Shown: positions 47,262 through 58,714, counted from the stretch's first letter. The stretch is DNA of 64,000 nucleotides from Mesorhabditis belari (GCA_958450365.1 CAUEEP010000732.1:3349001-3413000), one strand, 5' to 3'. Program-made: numbers and translations. The notes: generated from the letters alone by a model not told the origin.

Positions 47262-47700
47262 GCTTTTTGAGCGTACAGTCGCGTAGTCGTTAAATGTTTT
47301 CACTCTGATAATTCCACTGATAGGTTTACTCTCAAATAAACGCTCGTATCTTGGCACTAGTACGTTTGTTTCTAAGCACTTAAATATCAAATTAAAGTAG
47401 AGAAAACGGGTGACTTTTTGAGATCTAACACATATTTTTATCATTAACCAGTGCTTAGAAAAAAATGATTGAAAAATGATGAAAAATCGGCTTTTTTTTG
47501 CCACTTTTGAATTATTTTGTTCTAAGCACTGGTTAATGATAAAAATATGTGTTATATCTCAAAAAGTCACCTGTTTTCTCTACTTTAATTTGATATTTAA
47601 GCGCTTAGAAACAAACGTACTAGTGCCAAGATACGAGCGTTTATTTGAGAGTCAACTTAGACGACGCGATGCTTCTATAGAAAAGGGCTTCTATTAGAGT
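47262..47700. mobile_element. Fold-back element with about 140-bp arms
   Basis: 47320-47462 and 47517-47655 are inverted near-identical arms (ACTCTCAAATAAACGCTCG..AACCAGTGCTTAGAA) around a 55-bp loop. Outer sequences TACAGTCGCGTAGTCGT and TTCTATTAGAGTATTTA match the ends of the element at 38396-38630. The two 70-90-codon frames are the two arms. Confidence 0.78.
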
Positions 47701-48025
47701 ATTTATCTTAAGTACAAGCTAGTAAATGATTTGATTGCTTCATTTTCTAGAAAACTTGTTTATCAGCTTGTTAGCTTGCTACCTTTTTTGATATTTTTAT
47801 TTTTAGCTGATCGATTTTTTGGGTACTCCCCCAGGGGTCCTATATTTCAGTGACCCCTTTCCTTCCTCAAGAATAGCTTTCATTCCATGACCACCTTGCC
47901 TTCTTGACTCTTTTATCTTGCCCATTTTCTCAGAGACTTCATTTTTGCAATGGCAATCCTTCCAGTTTTTCGGTTTTTGACCAGCTCTCCCTAGACAAAA
48001 AAAAGAAACTTTTGAAAAAGGGATA

Positions 48026-48168
48026 TACCGTATTCTCTCTAATAGTAGTGCACTCTCTAATAGTATTGCGGTCCAGGAGGGGTTCAAAAAACGCACTACT
48101 ATTTTTTCAAGCCCCTCCTAGACCGCTATACTATTAGAGAGTGCACTACTATTAGAGAGAATACGGTA
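48026..48168. mobile_element. Short hairpin MITE (CCGTATTCTCTC ends)
   Basis: 143 bp, almost wholly palindromic: ACCGTATTCTCTCTAATAG ... and its complement, TA on both sides, with an inner pair GGTCCAGGAGGGG / CCCCTCCTAGACC. A minimal relative of the CCGTATTTTCTC family. Confidence 0.82.
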
Positions 48169-48889
48169 GTCTTTTAGAGAAGTTTCAGGAGTCTATTTAG
48201 ATGCTATTTAGATGATCTACTGACATCTGGGTTCTTTCAATGGCTGAGCATGGCCAGGCTTGAACCCTCTAACTTCTGGTCTGCAATTTTCAGGTCAAGG
48301 CAGAAGCTAGATCTTGGCTTTGTCTAATATAGCTTACTAGTCTAGTCTAACGTTGTCTTGTAGGCTATAAGTAGTCAGATCTGAGTCTAGTTTTTGTTAG
48401 GCCTTTGCAGAGTTAAAGCAAGTTTTGACAGTATGACTTATCTCTCTGAATTTGGTTACTTATCGTTCTAAATTTGGTTCCTTCTCTCTCTCTGAGCTAG
48501 GTTCATTATTTCTCTAAATTTGGCTCCTTATCCCTCAAAATTCGAAACTTGCTTCCTTATTTCCTTAAACTTGGTTCATTATCTCACTAAACTTGGTTCA
48601 TTATCTATCTAAATCACAATCAACCAGTTCTTATCAACAAGCTGCTCAACTAGAGACATACTGTGAGAAAAAGGTTGTAAAAGTTGAAAAATAGTTATTT
48701 TTGAATGTTAAAAACTGAATGACTCATTTTTTTTTCTTTAAAACATCAACTCGTGAATATTTTAGTCCGATTTTCGATTTTCAATTATTTTTTTGAAGAA
48801 AAGAGTCTTTTTTCAAAGTTAAGATAGATATTTTCAAAAATTTGCTTTTTTTGAACTAAAAACTTTACAGCATCGTCGCTTTGTCATTG

Positions 48890-49161
48890 ATTTAGTCGAA
48901 ACTTTCAAAATCCTCCGTAGTAAACAGATTAGCCCTTTGTTTATAGACTTTTTCAAATTTAAACCGCGGTCAGGGCCCAGAAGTGGCTCATTCCTTTTGC
49001 AAATTCCCTTTGCTTCCAATGCCTCTTTATCAAATTCATTTCCCGTTAGAGCCGCTAGATTATGGAACTTGCTCCCAAACGACATACGAGAAATTCAGTC
49101 GCTTTTCATATTCAAGAAACGTATCGATGCTTTAGATCTAGTGGCTCTTTGCCGTAAGTAA
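48890..49161 (+). pseudogene. 3' end of a non-LTR (LINE) reverse-transcriptase ORF
   Basis: The frame reads FKFKPRSGPRSGSF..FPVRAARLWNLLPNDIR..LFIFKKRIDAL. The R..RLWN.LP..(I/V) pattern followed by FK.R(L/I) is the usual C-terminal end of CR1/Jockey/RTE-type reverse transcriptase ORFs. No RT domain is present upstream, so it is a 5'-truncated remnant. Confidence 0.7.
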
Positions 49162-50514
49162 TTGGCTTATTGATTTCAGTATGTATTGTATGATTAAGTA
49201 TCACTGTGCATTTCTCTATGATTTCTTTCACTTTATCGTTTGAATATTATTATTAAAGTATTATTATTAAATTTTCTTTTAAAAGTCATTCTTTCTATTT
49301 GATTGTTGATCCAGGTGGAGATTTTCAAAGCTTTTTTTGCTAGGATTTTCATCAAAAGCTTCAAGAGATCCATGCATTTTCAAAGTGTTTATATTTTTTT
49401 GGGAAATCTTCAACGAATTCCTATACCAATATGTGTTTGCAGCTTTCTTTTAGATTAAAATTTTTAAACATTAAGCAATTTATGCTTTCTTTTATGTTCT
49501 TTGTGCTCTAAAGAGTGAACAAAGCCTTTCTGGAGCACTCAATTCTTCTTGCAGCAATGATTTGATGCGGGAAATGAAGATTTTGGATCTATTTCTTGAC
49601 TTTTAATCTATTCTATTGCTTGAGTCTCTTTTTTTTTTTCTTTGATCGTTTTTCGCACTCAGGTGTTCCTATTTGCGCAGATCACAACCTGCTTCCACAT
49701 TTCTCTATCCCTTGCTATTTTCATCCAGTGTTTCCTAGCTTCATTGCTCCTGGTTCGAAATCTTCGACTTGTTTTGCTTGAGTCTCTGAGTTTCTATTTC
49801 TATATTCTTGAATCTATTCTATATTCTATTCTATTTTAATCCATTTCTTGAGCCTTAAATCTTTTCTAGAAGAAAAAGAAATCAAGGATTCTAGTGCGCT
49901 AGAAAGGTTGCGTTTTCGAGCACAAATTACACATTTAGATGTCTATCTGTGTTCTTCCATAATGCTTTGCAATCTTTTCATTTCTCGGAAGTGCTTCCTT
50001 CTTCGTTTACCCCAAATTTGCACTTGAAGAGAAAGAAGAGTTCTTGAAATTATTTTCTTTTTTCCTTTTTCCAACTTTCTGTCTAAAATTGAAAAAAGGA
50101 AAACGTTTCCAAAAAACTTCCCTTTTTTTTGACTCCATTAGTAGACGTTATTGGGGAAAAAAAGGCATTTTTTTTGGAAAATTTTAAAAACTTACAGAAA
50201 AATTTGAATAGAAACAGGCAAGAATCTTTTTTTTGCTTTCATTCAGATATTCTATTGTTTTGATTCCTTATCAAGTAATATTTAACTAGCAGAGAAGTTG
50301 TTTTTTTTTTTTGTAAACACCCATTTTCTAGTTCATCTCAATAGTTTTTAAAAAGTTTTAGCTGAATATCTTTTTGTTTACATTCAATTCTTTAAAGAAA
50401 AGTATCTTTTTGAGTCAGATGATCAAAAAAGTGAAAATATTTAGTTAAAAAGGTGAGTAGCTAGAGAAAAATCGTGATTGGAGTAGGCTAATTTCTGCAA
50501 TTTCTTTTGCGAAA

Positions 50515-51180
50515 CAGGGTCATTTGCGCAACTCGCCATAACTTTCTTCTAAGTCGGCCAATCTTTATGATTTTGGTTTCATTTTGTAGATCTCAACAAG
50601 GGCAATAAAATGAAACCAAAAACATGAAGATTGGCCCATTTAGAAGAGAGTTATGATGAGTTGCGCAAAAAAATTGGCGTAAAGTAGCCACCCCTACTAA
50701 ATTCTTCTTAAAACCTTATAAATTCTTGCTTTAGTACGATTGCCACCACTCATATGGAGCCAACTGACGCTCGTCGCATGGTGCCCTGTTTTGATTAAAC
50801 CGAATTTGCACTTAGTCTTACTTAGTTGCACTTATTGAGATCTACAAAATGAAACCAAAATCATAAAGATTGGCCGACTTAGAAGAAAGTTATGATGGCG
50901 ATTGCGCAAACGATCCAGTTGCGCAAAAAAAAGAATTTATAAGGTTTTAAGAAGAATTTAGTAGGGGTGGCTACTTTACGCCAAATTTTTTGCGCAACTC
51001 ATCATAACTCTCTTCTAAATGAAACCAAAAACATGAAGATTGGCCATCTTCATGTTTTTGGTTTCATTTTATTGCCCTTGTTGAGATCTACAAAATGAAA
51101 CCAAAATCATAAAGATTGGCCGACTTAGAAGAAAGTTATGGTGAGTGGCGCAAATGATTCAATTGCGCAAAAAAATTTTG
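50515..51180. repeat. Nested inverted/direct repeat complex
   Basis: A module (TTGCGCAACTC .. AAGTCGGCCAATCTTTATGA .. AAATGAAACCAAAA) occurs at least four times in both orientations. An outer pair (GGCGTAAAGTAGCCACCCCT ... and its complement at about 50965) encloses a different centre (50730-50815). It looks like elements inserted in or recombined with copies of themselves. Confidence 0.7.
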
Positions 51181-51858
51181 ACGCAAAGACCGATTTTTTT
51201 CTCTTTTCTCTAAATAGAAAGAAAAAGGACGCGTTTTAGCAACGCGACAACTTTCAGCCTACGGTAGAATGTCCACAAAAACATTTTTATACAGTTTTGC
51301 TTTGATGTCAAAGCATTCCATTGACGATACAAAATCTAGATATATGCAAGTGAATATTGTTGGGCGTGATTCAAGAAACCTTTTGAATTCAATCGTTTCT
51401 TCATAGCTAATCAATCGTTTTTTCCATCCCTACAACAGTTTACCATTTTCAATATGCGAATTTGCAAAAAAAAAACTGCTGTTTTTCTGCTTTTGACCTT
51501 TATTTTCAAGAAACCCACCCCATTTTCGTTTATTTCCCTTTTTCTGATCTCATTTTCAAACGTTTCCGATTTCTCAAAATAACAGGTGAATTTTCTTCTG
51601 CAAATTCGCAAAAAAAAGTACGTCATTTTTGCTAGATTTTGCCTAGAAAAAGAAAAATTTTAAATATTTAAGAATATTTTAAGGATATTTTAAGAAAATT
51701 TTCCGAAATTGATCATTTTTTTTTGAAAGTTCACCTGGTTGAGGCTTTTTTGAATGTCACTTTTTTGCGAAATGAAAAATGTTCCTTGTTTTTTAGTTGA
51801 ATATGTTTTTATTATTGTTCTTTTTTAAAATGACTATTTCTATTTTTTAAGGAAAGAA

Positions 51859-54800
51859 ATGACAGAAGAGAGTAATTGCTCAACGATTCAAAAGTTACAA
51901 TTTGAATCCGTCGATTTGCCATTTATACAGGTAAATTTGTAGAAAAATTTTTTAATGGTTTAACATTTTGATCGTTTTCGTGTCCTTGTGATCAAAGATT
52001 TGTAGAAGCACCTAGTAGAAGATTTGTAGATCATAGTAGCACCTAGTAGAAGATTTGTAGATCATAGTAGCACCTAGTAGAAGATTTGTAGTTCATAGTA
52101 GCACCTAGTAGAAGATTTGTAGATCATAGTAGCACCTAGTAGAAGATTTGTAGATCATAGTAGCACCTAGTAGAAGATTTATAGTTCATAGTAGCACCTA
52201 GTAGAAGATTTGTAGATCATAGTAGCACCTAGTAGAAGATTTATAGTTCATAGTAGCACCTAGTAGAAGATTTGTAGATCATAGTAGCACCTAGTAGAAG
52301 ATTTGTAGTTCATAGTAGCACCTAGTAGAAGATTTGTAGATCATAGTAGCACCTAGTAGAAGATTTGTAGTTCATAGTAGCACCTAGTAGAAGATTTGTA
52401 GATCATAGTAGCACCTAGTAGAAGATTTGTAGATCATAGTAGCACCTAGTAGAAGATTTGTAGATCATAGTAGCACCTAGTAGAAGATTTGTAGATCATA
52501 GTAGCACCTAGTAGAAGATTTGTAGATCATAGTAGCACCTAGTAGAAGATTTGTAGATCATAGTAGCACCTAGTAGAAGATTTGTAGTTCATAGTAGCAC
52601 CTAGTAGAAGATTTGTAGATCATAGTAGCACCTAGTAGAAGATTTGTAGATCATAGTAGCATCTAGTAGAAGATTTGTAGATCGTAGTAGCACCAAGTAG
52701 AAGATTTGTAGTTCATAGTAGCACCTAGTAGAAGATTTGTAGTTCATAGTAGCATCTAGTAGAAGATTAAAGATTTGTAGAAGCATTTGTAGAAGCACTG
52801 CACTGAAATCTTGAGCACTGAAATCACTGCACAGTGCACAGTGCACTGAAATCTTGAGTTTTTTCGAAGAAACGCTTTCGAAGTAAAATAGAGAAAGCAA
52901 AAATTAAGTAAGTGCGTTAGGAAGGGTACGTTTACAACTTTTGAGCAAAAAGTACACAAAAAGTAAATTGTTCTGAGGGGGTACTTTGTGCTGGCAGATT
53001 CGTAAACACATCCTTTCTGGCATACGAAACTTGACATTAAATCTTTGGCGTCTCTGTGCTTAAAGTAAAGAAGTATTCAATGCACTAGAAAAGTATTTAA
53101 AGTATTCAATGCGCTAGAAAGGATGCTTTTAGATTTGAAGAGCAAAGTACATTGCAGAAAGCAAAAAGTTCACTAAACCTTGCACAACCTTACCTTCACT
53201 AACCTTCACCAACAAACCGTACTTTCTAGCACAAAGAGTTCTCATTTTTCTCAGGACACTTCAGAAAGAAAGTTGAGGAATTAAGTGCGTGAGAAAGAGT
53301 GTGTTTTTAAGCTAAAAGCTCACTTGAAAGACTATTCAAAAATTTAACTGAATATCTTTTTTAGATTCTCTTCGCTATTCTTTATTCAATCGTTTGGGTG
53401 GCAGCGATTGTCGGGAATTCTTTAGTTCTTTACGTTGTCGTCTTCAGGCAGGTACGGGTAAATATTAACAAGAAGTTATGCAATCTTTTCTATCTTTTAT
53501 GTATATATGTCGTAGCCGCTAACGAAATTCAGCCGCTAACGAATGATTCGTTAACGGCTAGCCGCTAACGAATGAAATTTTTCGCTAGCCGTTTACGAAT
53601 GATTCGTTAGCGGCTAGCCGATTACGAATGAAATTTTTTCACTAGATGTGTACGAAATCTTTGTACCCTAAAGTCGCGAGTATAAGTTCTGTAATTTACA
53701 TCTAAAGGGCTCTGATGGAAAATTTTCTTCTTTCTTTAATTTTTATTGTTTTTTTGTTTTTTTTTTCATTTTTTATTTTACTAACTTTTTTTCATTTTAG
53801 ATACGATGAGGAGAAAGTCGTACACCGCCGAAACGAAGCTCGAAGCGGTCAAATTTGCGAGAAAATTTGGAACGAACGCGGCTGCGATCGAATTTGAAGT
53901 CGCCGAACAGATGATTAACCGCTGGAAACAAGCTGAGCCGGCACTGATGACTTCACCAAAAAATAATCGAGCTTTCCGAGGATTGAGGGCAAAATGGCCG
54001 GATGTGGAGAAAGATCTGAAGGCATGGGTTCTGGAGAGGCGATTCACCGATGCTCATTTTCAAGCGCAAGACTCTTCCTAAAGGAATTTTTCCCGGTGTG
54101 ATCATCAAAGCTAATCCGACAGGGTGGATGAATTCGGACTTGATCAAGGAGTGGATCGATGAAATTTGGTTGCGAAGAGCAAATCTGGTGGCCAAATCCG
54201 AAGAATCAGTGCTCGTGTTGGACTCAGCTCGCTGTCACTTAACCGATAATGTCAAGGCTGAAATTCAGCAACACTCGAAGCTGGCTGTGATTCCAGGAGG
54301 GCTAACTCGATTTCTACAACCGCTTGACATCAGCGTCAATAAGCCATTCTGAAATTGGGTCAATATGTTGCGGTCAATATGTCAATATGTTGCGAACGCG
54401 TATCAAATTCTGAAAAAGCGAACGCATATACTAACGACGAAAAAATACGATGAAATTGTGAACATATTGACAACAATGTCATAACAACAATGTTATAAAT
54501 GTTAAATGTTATAAATTTTATTTCACTCGTTGTGATTAGTTTGCTGATTTGCGTTTTGCATAAATAGTTTGAAATCAAAGACTAATTTGAATTGAGCCAT
54601 GTTCGCAGAAGCCGATTACAAATCGTGCACGGCTAGCAAAAAAATTTCATTCGTAATCGGCTAGCCGATTACGAATGATTCGTCAGCGGCTAGCCGTTAA
54701 CGAATGATTCGTCAGCGGCTAGCCGTTAACGAATGATTCGTTAGCGGCTGAATTTCGTTAGCGGCTACGACATATATATATCGTAGCCGTTTACAAAATT

Positions 54801-57800
54801 CAGCCGCTAACGAATGAAATTTTTCGCTAGCCGCTAGCGAATCGTTCGTAAACGGCTAGCCGATTACGAATCATTCGTTAACGGCTGAATTTCGTAAACG
54901 GCTACGACATATATATAATATTTTTAATCTATAGTATTCAAATATTATTCTATTCTTTCAAATTTTTATATAAATAAGTCAAAAATTTTGGATTTTTAGG
55001 TTTCCCTCTCGGTTCGCTCGGTGTTTCTTGGGTGTTTAGCGGTGTCTGACTTGTTGATGAGGTGATTTTAAAGAGAAATCTTTTTGAAAATACATTTAGA
55101 TATCTATTTTATCTATAGATTTATTTAAATTCGAGAAAAATTCATTAAAAATAACCAATTTTAAGCTCTTGATGAAAATTAGAAAATTTGGTGTACTTTA
55201 GGTGAATAGAAACTCCAAGAAATTAACCTTTTAACATAAATGGTTAGGGATTTTAGATTTCAATTTAGAATTTAGAATTTATAGTTATAGATATCTTAAA
55301 GATAAATTTAAATAGATATCTTAAGGATTAAGAATTTAAAAGTTTTAGTTTAACTTCTTTACCGATCACTGCTGTGGTCACTTTCACGCGCGTCTGGGTC
55401 TTCCCTGCTTTTCTCTGCAATTTAATCGGCGTCTTTCAGGTGAGATTTATTCATAAAAATTTGTAGATCTCTTTTTAAATGATTTTCTTTTAGGGTGGCA
55501 GCATTTTTGTCTCCTCATTCACCCTCACCGCCATCGCCATTGATCGATGCATTTTCATTTTGAAACCGAATCGAGAGGTAAATGAATAGAAAGTGATTTT
55601 AAAAATTAAGACTTTACTTGAATTTAATTCTTAAATTTAATTGCTAACAGCTCTTGAATGGAAAAGCTATCATAAAAGATGCGCTTGGGAAAGATTATAG
55701 AACATTTGATTCGCCTCCCCCTTTTCCCATTGGCAATCTAACTTTAAGCTCAAATTTCTTAGTGTTCGACTGGTTAAAATTTCAATATTTTTAGTATCAT
55801 TAGATTCTCCAATTCTTTCTCTATCGATTGTTACAAAAACATATTTAAATTAAACAGCTGAACAGCAAGAAATTTGAGTTCAAAGTTTGCTAGTTTGGGA
55901 AAAGAGCGCGTATAAAATTTCTCAATCTTTCTCAAGCGCATCTTTTAGAAATCATTTTCGGTAGCTTTTTTCGAAGCCCTTAAATTTGCTGATTTTTTTT
56001 GTATAAATTTCGTCTTTAAAGCAGTGAGATTGCTAAATTTTACCTAATTTCCTTACCAGTTTCAATGCAAATGCAATCCAAATTATTTCTAATCTTTTAA
56101 GAATAAACGCTTTTTACTAACCAATTTCTTTTTTTAGGTGATCGGCTTTTCCCGTGCCGTCCCAACTGTTTTTCTCATTTGGTTATGGGGTTACATGTTG
56201 GCATTTCCGGTTGGACTTTTCTCGAAAACTACTTCATTCCTTGGATATTGCGGGGAATTTTGCGAGGAAACATGGTAAAAATTCAAATGAATAGCTGAAT
56301 TGCTTTTAAAATCAATGTATTCTAGGCCAGACGAAGATGCGGATGGTTTCTCGAAAATTCGTCGACTTTATGGGATCACTGTGTTGTTGCTACAATTCGG
56401 CATTCCTACCGTAATCTCGTCGGTAAGTCAGCTTGAACAGTTCAAGGACAATAGTTTGACCAGTTAGCTTTTCTAAAAAGCTTTTCCGTATCTGTTAGTT
56501 TTTTTAAAAAGTGCTTAGGAGCTGACCTTAAAAAGACAGCCAAGGTACAATAACTTTTGCCTAAGTGCATCTTTTAATAGCTAGCTTACGGTAAAAAGTA
56601 CGAGACATAACGGTTTACGGGAAGTACGGTAACTTTTTGCCAAGCTCATCTTTTATAAACTGTTTCTGGAGAGCATATAGCCATAGACTTATGGGATTGG
56701 AGGGAATAGATAGCCAACGATGGGCCCCAGCACTCTTGTCACCGTGGTGCAGTCGGAAGGGCGCTGGTCTACAACCCACACGATCCGGGTTCGAGCCCCC
56801 GTAGTGCCGCTCAATTTTCGATTTTTTGACAAACACTGCTCTTTTATATATTGTACAATTCCAAATCTTCAGCTCTGTTACTACATGATTTCGCGAGTGA
56901 TGAATTGTCAATTGGAAAAGCGGAGAGGGCAAAAGTTGTTGCCCGATCGAGAGGTGCAACTCGTTTCGCGGAAAACGAGAGCAAATAGGTAGGCCATGAT
57001 GGGAAATAAGTCATATGCAGATTCTTTATATGCAAATTTATGTATTGAAAATGATAGAATACTAGCTAAATCTTTCAGGATGATGATTTCAATGGTCGGG
57101 GGTTTAGTGTTAGCGTGGATGCCGCTGAACGTCATGAACTTGTTGCGGGATTTCTTTCAATTTGGTGCGTAATTAGAAAAACTAAATCTCCAATAAGCTA
57201 CATAGGCTTATGTATATTCTAAAAACAGTCAAACTTCGGCCTAACAAATTGCTCAGGATCGAAAACTTCGATATAATGAACCTTAAAAAGTGTCTCAAAC
57301 GTTTTCTGTGTAGCTGCTCTGGACGATCACTGATTGCATTTTGCTGGGGCAGCTACGCAGAAATTTTGGGCACCTCTTAGAATTTCAAATTCGTTATTTC
57401 AAAAGTTTTTTATATCGAAATTCGAATTTATTTAAATATTTAAGTAATGTGAGTTTTTTTTAAAGTTTAAATAAGTAAATTTAACTCTTTAATTTAATTT
57501 AAAAAATTTAGGCGGTACAACGCCGTGGTTCTCGACGGTTTTCGCTTTGTGTCATGTAGTGGCGATGACGTCAGCCGTTTGGAATCCATTGATATATTCA
57601 TGGTAATGTGAATTGTTCAAATCAAGATCTAAACTAACAAAAAAACACATAAGATACGATAGCTTTTCCATAGCATCTTTTAGCTTTAACAAAAAAAACA
57701 ATTTCTCTTTCAGGTTCAACCCTCAATTCCGAACGGCGATAAAGGGAATCTGGGATGAGCAGCGACGGAAGAATTGTCGAAGTGACAATAGTGAGGTGAA

Positions 57801-57831
57801 TGGGGAAAAGAATCGGAAACGAGGCAAATAG
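51859..57831 (+). CDS. Rhodopsin-family GPCR, neuropeptide-receptor-like (11 exons)
   Basis: Seven-transmembrane receptor of the class A peptide group (NPY/tachykinin-like). Exons: 51859-51930, 53365-53451, 55000-55061, 55349-55439, 55494-55577, 56138-56274, 56326-56422, 56873-56988, 57079-57164, 57512-57602, 57714-57831; all phases join, 346 residues. Motifs: N-terminal glycosylation site NCS; TM1 VGNSLVLYV; TM2 LAVSDLL; Cys before TM3 (FLCNLIG); TM3 end IDRC in place of DRY; ECL2 Cys pair region (GYCGEFCEE); TM5 LLLQFGIPTVIS; TM6 LAWMPLNVMNLL; TM7 NPLIYSW (NPxxY); a basic tail. The TM6 WxP is kept in WMP. A TTTTTTAAG lies 7 bases before the ATG and may be a trans-splice acceptor. Introns 1 and 2 are enlarged by a minisatellite and by transposons; intron 7 carries a tRNA-like sequence. 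The ligand cannot be read from the sequence. Confidence 0.92.
52003..52765. repeat. 31-bp minisatellite in GPCR intron 1
   Basis: About 24 copies of TAGTAGAAGATTTGTAG plus ATCATAGTAGCACC, with an A-to-T variant (ATCATAG / TTCATAG) alternating along the array. The minus-strand frames rich in Tyr/Leu/Thr are by-products. Confidence 0.93.
52905..53165. repeat. Copies of the GTACTTTGTGCTC / TGCGCTAGAAAGG repeat
   Basis: 52910-53040 has both arms (GTGCGTTAGGAAGGGTACG..AAAAAGTACAC and GTACTTTGTGCTGG..ACACATCCTTTCTGGC); 53080-53160 and about 53285 hold single arms. They lie in GPCR intron 1. Confidence 0.65.
53502..54779 (+). mobile_element. pogo/Tigger-type DNA transposon, deletion derivative, in GPCR intron 2
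   Basis: Ends TATATATGTCGTAGCCG and CGGCTACGACATATATA are inverted; each subterminal region is an array of CGTTAACGGCTAGCCG-type palindromes. The inside codes for a split transposase: 53806-54042 is an N-terminal helix-turn-helix (RRKSYTAETKLEAVKFAR..MINRWKQ), then, one frame over, 54056-54349 is the end of the DDE domain (PKGIFPGVI..GWMNSD, VLDSARCHLTD with the second Asp, LQPLDISVNKPF with the third). The CENPB-type second HTH and the first catalytic Asp are missing. So it is non-autonomous. Confidence 0.85.
53806..54352 (+). pseudogene. Truncated pogo/POGK-like transposase
   Basis: See the element at 53502-54779. The N-terminal HTH part is open from ATG 53806. The C-terminal DDE part is in another frame from about 54056. 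A full family member has some 400-500 residues; here about 180 remain, with the middle (second HTH and first Asp) lost by an internal deletion. It is on the same strand as the host GPCR gene. Confidence 0.85.
54773..54917. mobile_element. Hairpin MITE abutting the pogo-type element
   Basis: A 145-bp palindrome with ends ATATATCGTAGCCGTTTAC and GTAAACGGCTACGACATATA, made of the same CGTAAACGGCTAGCCG-type blocks as the adjacent element and sharing its TATATATA boundary. Confidence 0.8.
56738..56809 (+). pseudogene. tRNA-like sequence (formal anticodon AAC)
   Basis: 72 nt with a perfect D-stem (GTGC/GCGC) and B box (GGGTTCGAGCC). The anticodon and acceptor stems have several mismatches and position 33 is C. 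A decayed tRNA-Val-like gene or repeat-derived tRNA fragment in GPCR intron 7. Confidence 0.55.
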
Positions 57832-58067
57832 ATACAAAAAGTTCGACGTAATGTGCACATTTTGAAAGAGCATTTACCCTTAATGCTTGCAAAATTCACA
57901 AATTAGAGGTTTTGCTTGTAAGATATGGGGAAATAAACCCCGCCAATCGATTCTCCGACCCTGAAAACCCCTGGGTTTACAGCTGAATATCTTTTTTACA
58001 ATTTACGGCTGAATATCTTTTTATATCATCATTAAAGCAAAAGAAGAATCTGTGTAAATGCCTGGCG

Positions 58068-58212
58068 AAATGTTCTTTGTGCGGCCGGGCAATCGCTCGT
58101 CGTCTGGCACACGCCCCCTATAGATAGGTGCTCCCTTTTGGATTCTCTAAACTAAGTGACTGGGCCATTTTCTGCTTGTTTTCCCCGTCACTATGCCAAT
58201 TTTTTTTTTTAT
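58068..58212 (+). ncRNA. Candidate structured small RNA, copy 2
   Basis: Matches 42028-42180 block by block (TGTTCTTTGTGCGGCCGGG, AATCGCTCG, CACACGCCC, ATAGATAGGTG, GGGCCATTTTC, TCACTATGCC) and ends in a run of 12 T, as expected for a pol III stop. The variable parts between the blocks differ in length. Class unknown. Confidence 0.35.
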
Positions 58213-58448
58213 TTGAGAAATCCCCTCAAACTTGTTTATATTTTTCAACAAAATTTGGAGCAGAATCCAGATAAAATCAAAAATTTCCCGGCTTTCCCTC
58301 ATTTCCGTCATTTTTTCAGGTTCTCAACATGAAAACGGAGATCCGACTAAAAAGCGAGTACACTTTTCGGCCATCCGACGACAATCAGCTTTGAAATTTT
58401 TTTAAAAAACAAATTCAAAGTCAATTCTGATATATTAAAATTTACGTT

Positions 58449-58714
58449 TATATATGTTACGTCCGAATCTGAGGAGATTCATTCTTCTCTGAAACAGACG
58501 TCCGACTCAGAGATGAACGTTCGACTCTGAGTCGGACGTCCGTTTCGGAGGAGAATTGCCAAACTATTTGTTCTCAAGATCGGACGTCCGATTCCGAGAA
58601 GAATGATCATTCTCCTCCGAAACGGACGTCCGACTCAGAGTCGGACGTCTATCTCAGAGTCGGACGTCCGGATCGGAGATGGACGTCTCCTCAGATTCGG
58701 ACGTAACATATATA
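58449..58714. mobile_element. GGACGTCC-rich inverted-repeat element without satellite
   Basis: Same ends as 35372-35971 (TATATGTTACGTCCGAATC / GATTCGGACGTAACATATA) and the same inner blocks (GAGGAGAATTGCCAAAC), but only single GGACGTCC blocks and no 19-bp array. It gives the unexpanded form of the family. Confidence 0.82.

Larger units (their letters stand above)
29177..51858. other. 22.7-kb gene desert rich in repeats
   Basis: No spliced gene could be built on either strand. The longest frames are a 129-codon minus frame at 29681-30070 with no family signature, frames made by the 19-bp and 8-bp tandem repeats, a 122-codon frame inside a dispersed repeat (36989-37357), and a LINE remnant. 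Base composition is A/T homopolymer-rich, with near-pure A/T at 30225-30375. Individual elements are listed separately. Confidence 0.7.

Noticed and set aside
48236..48310. Minus-strand stretch with GGTTCAAGCC resembling a tRNA T-arm
   Set aside because: Stems do not pair and no A box was found; at most an old tRNA fragment.
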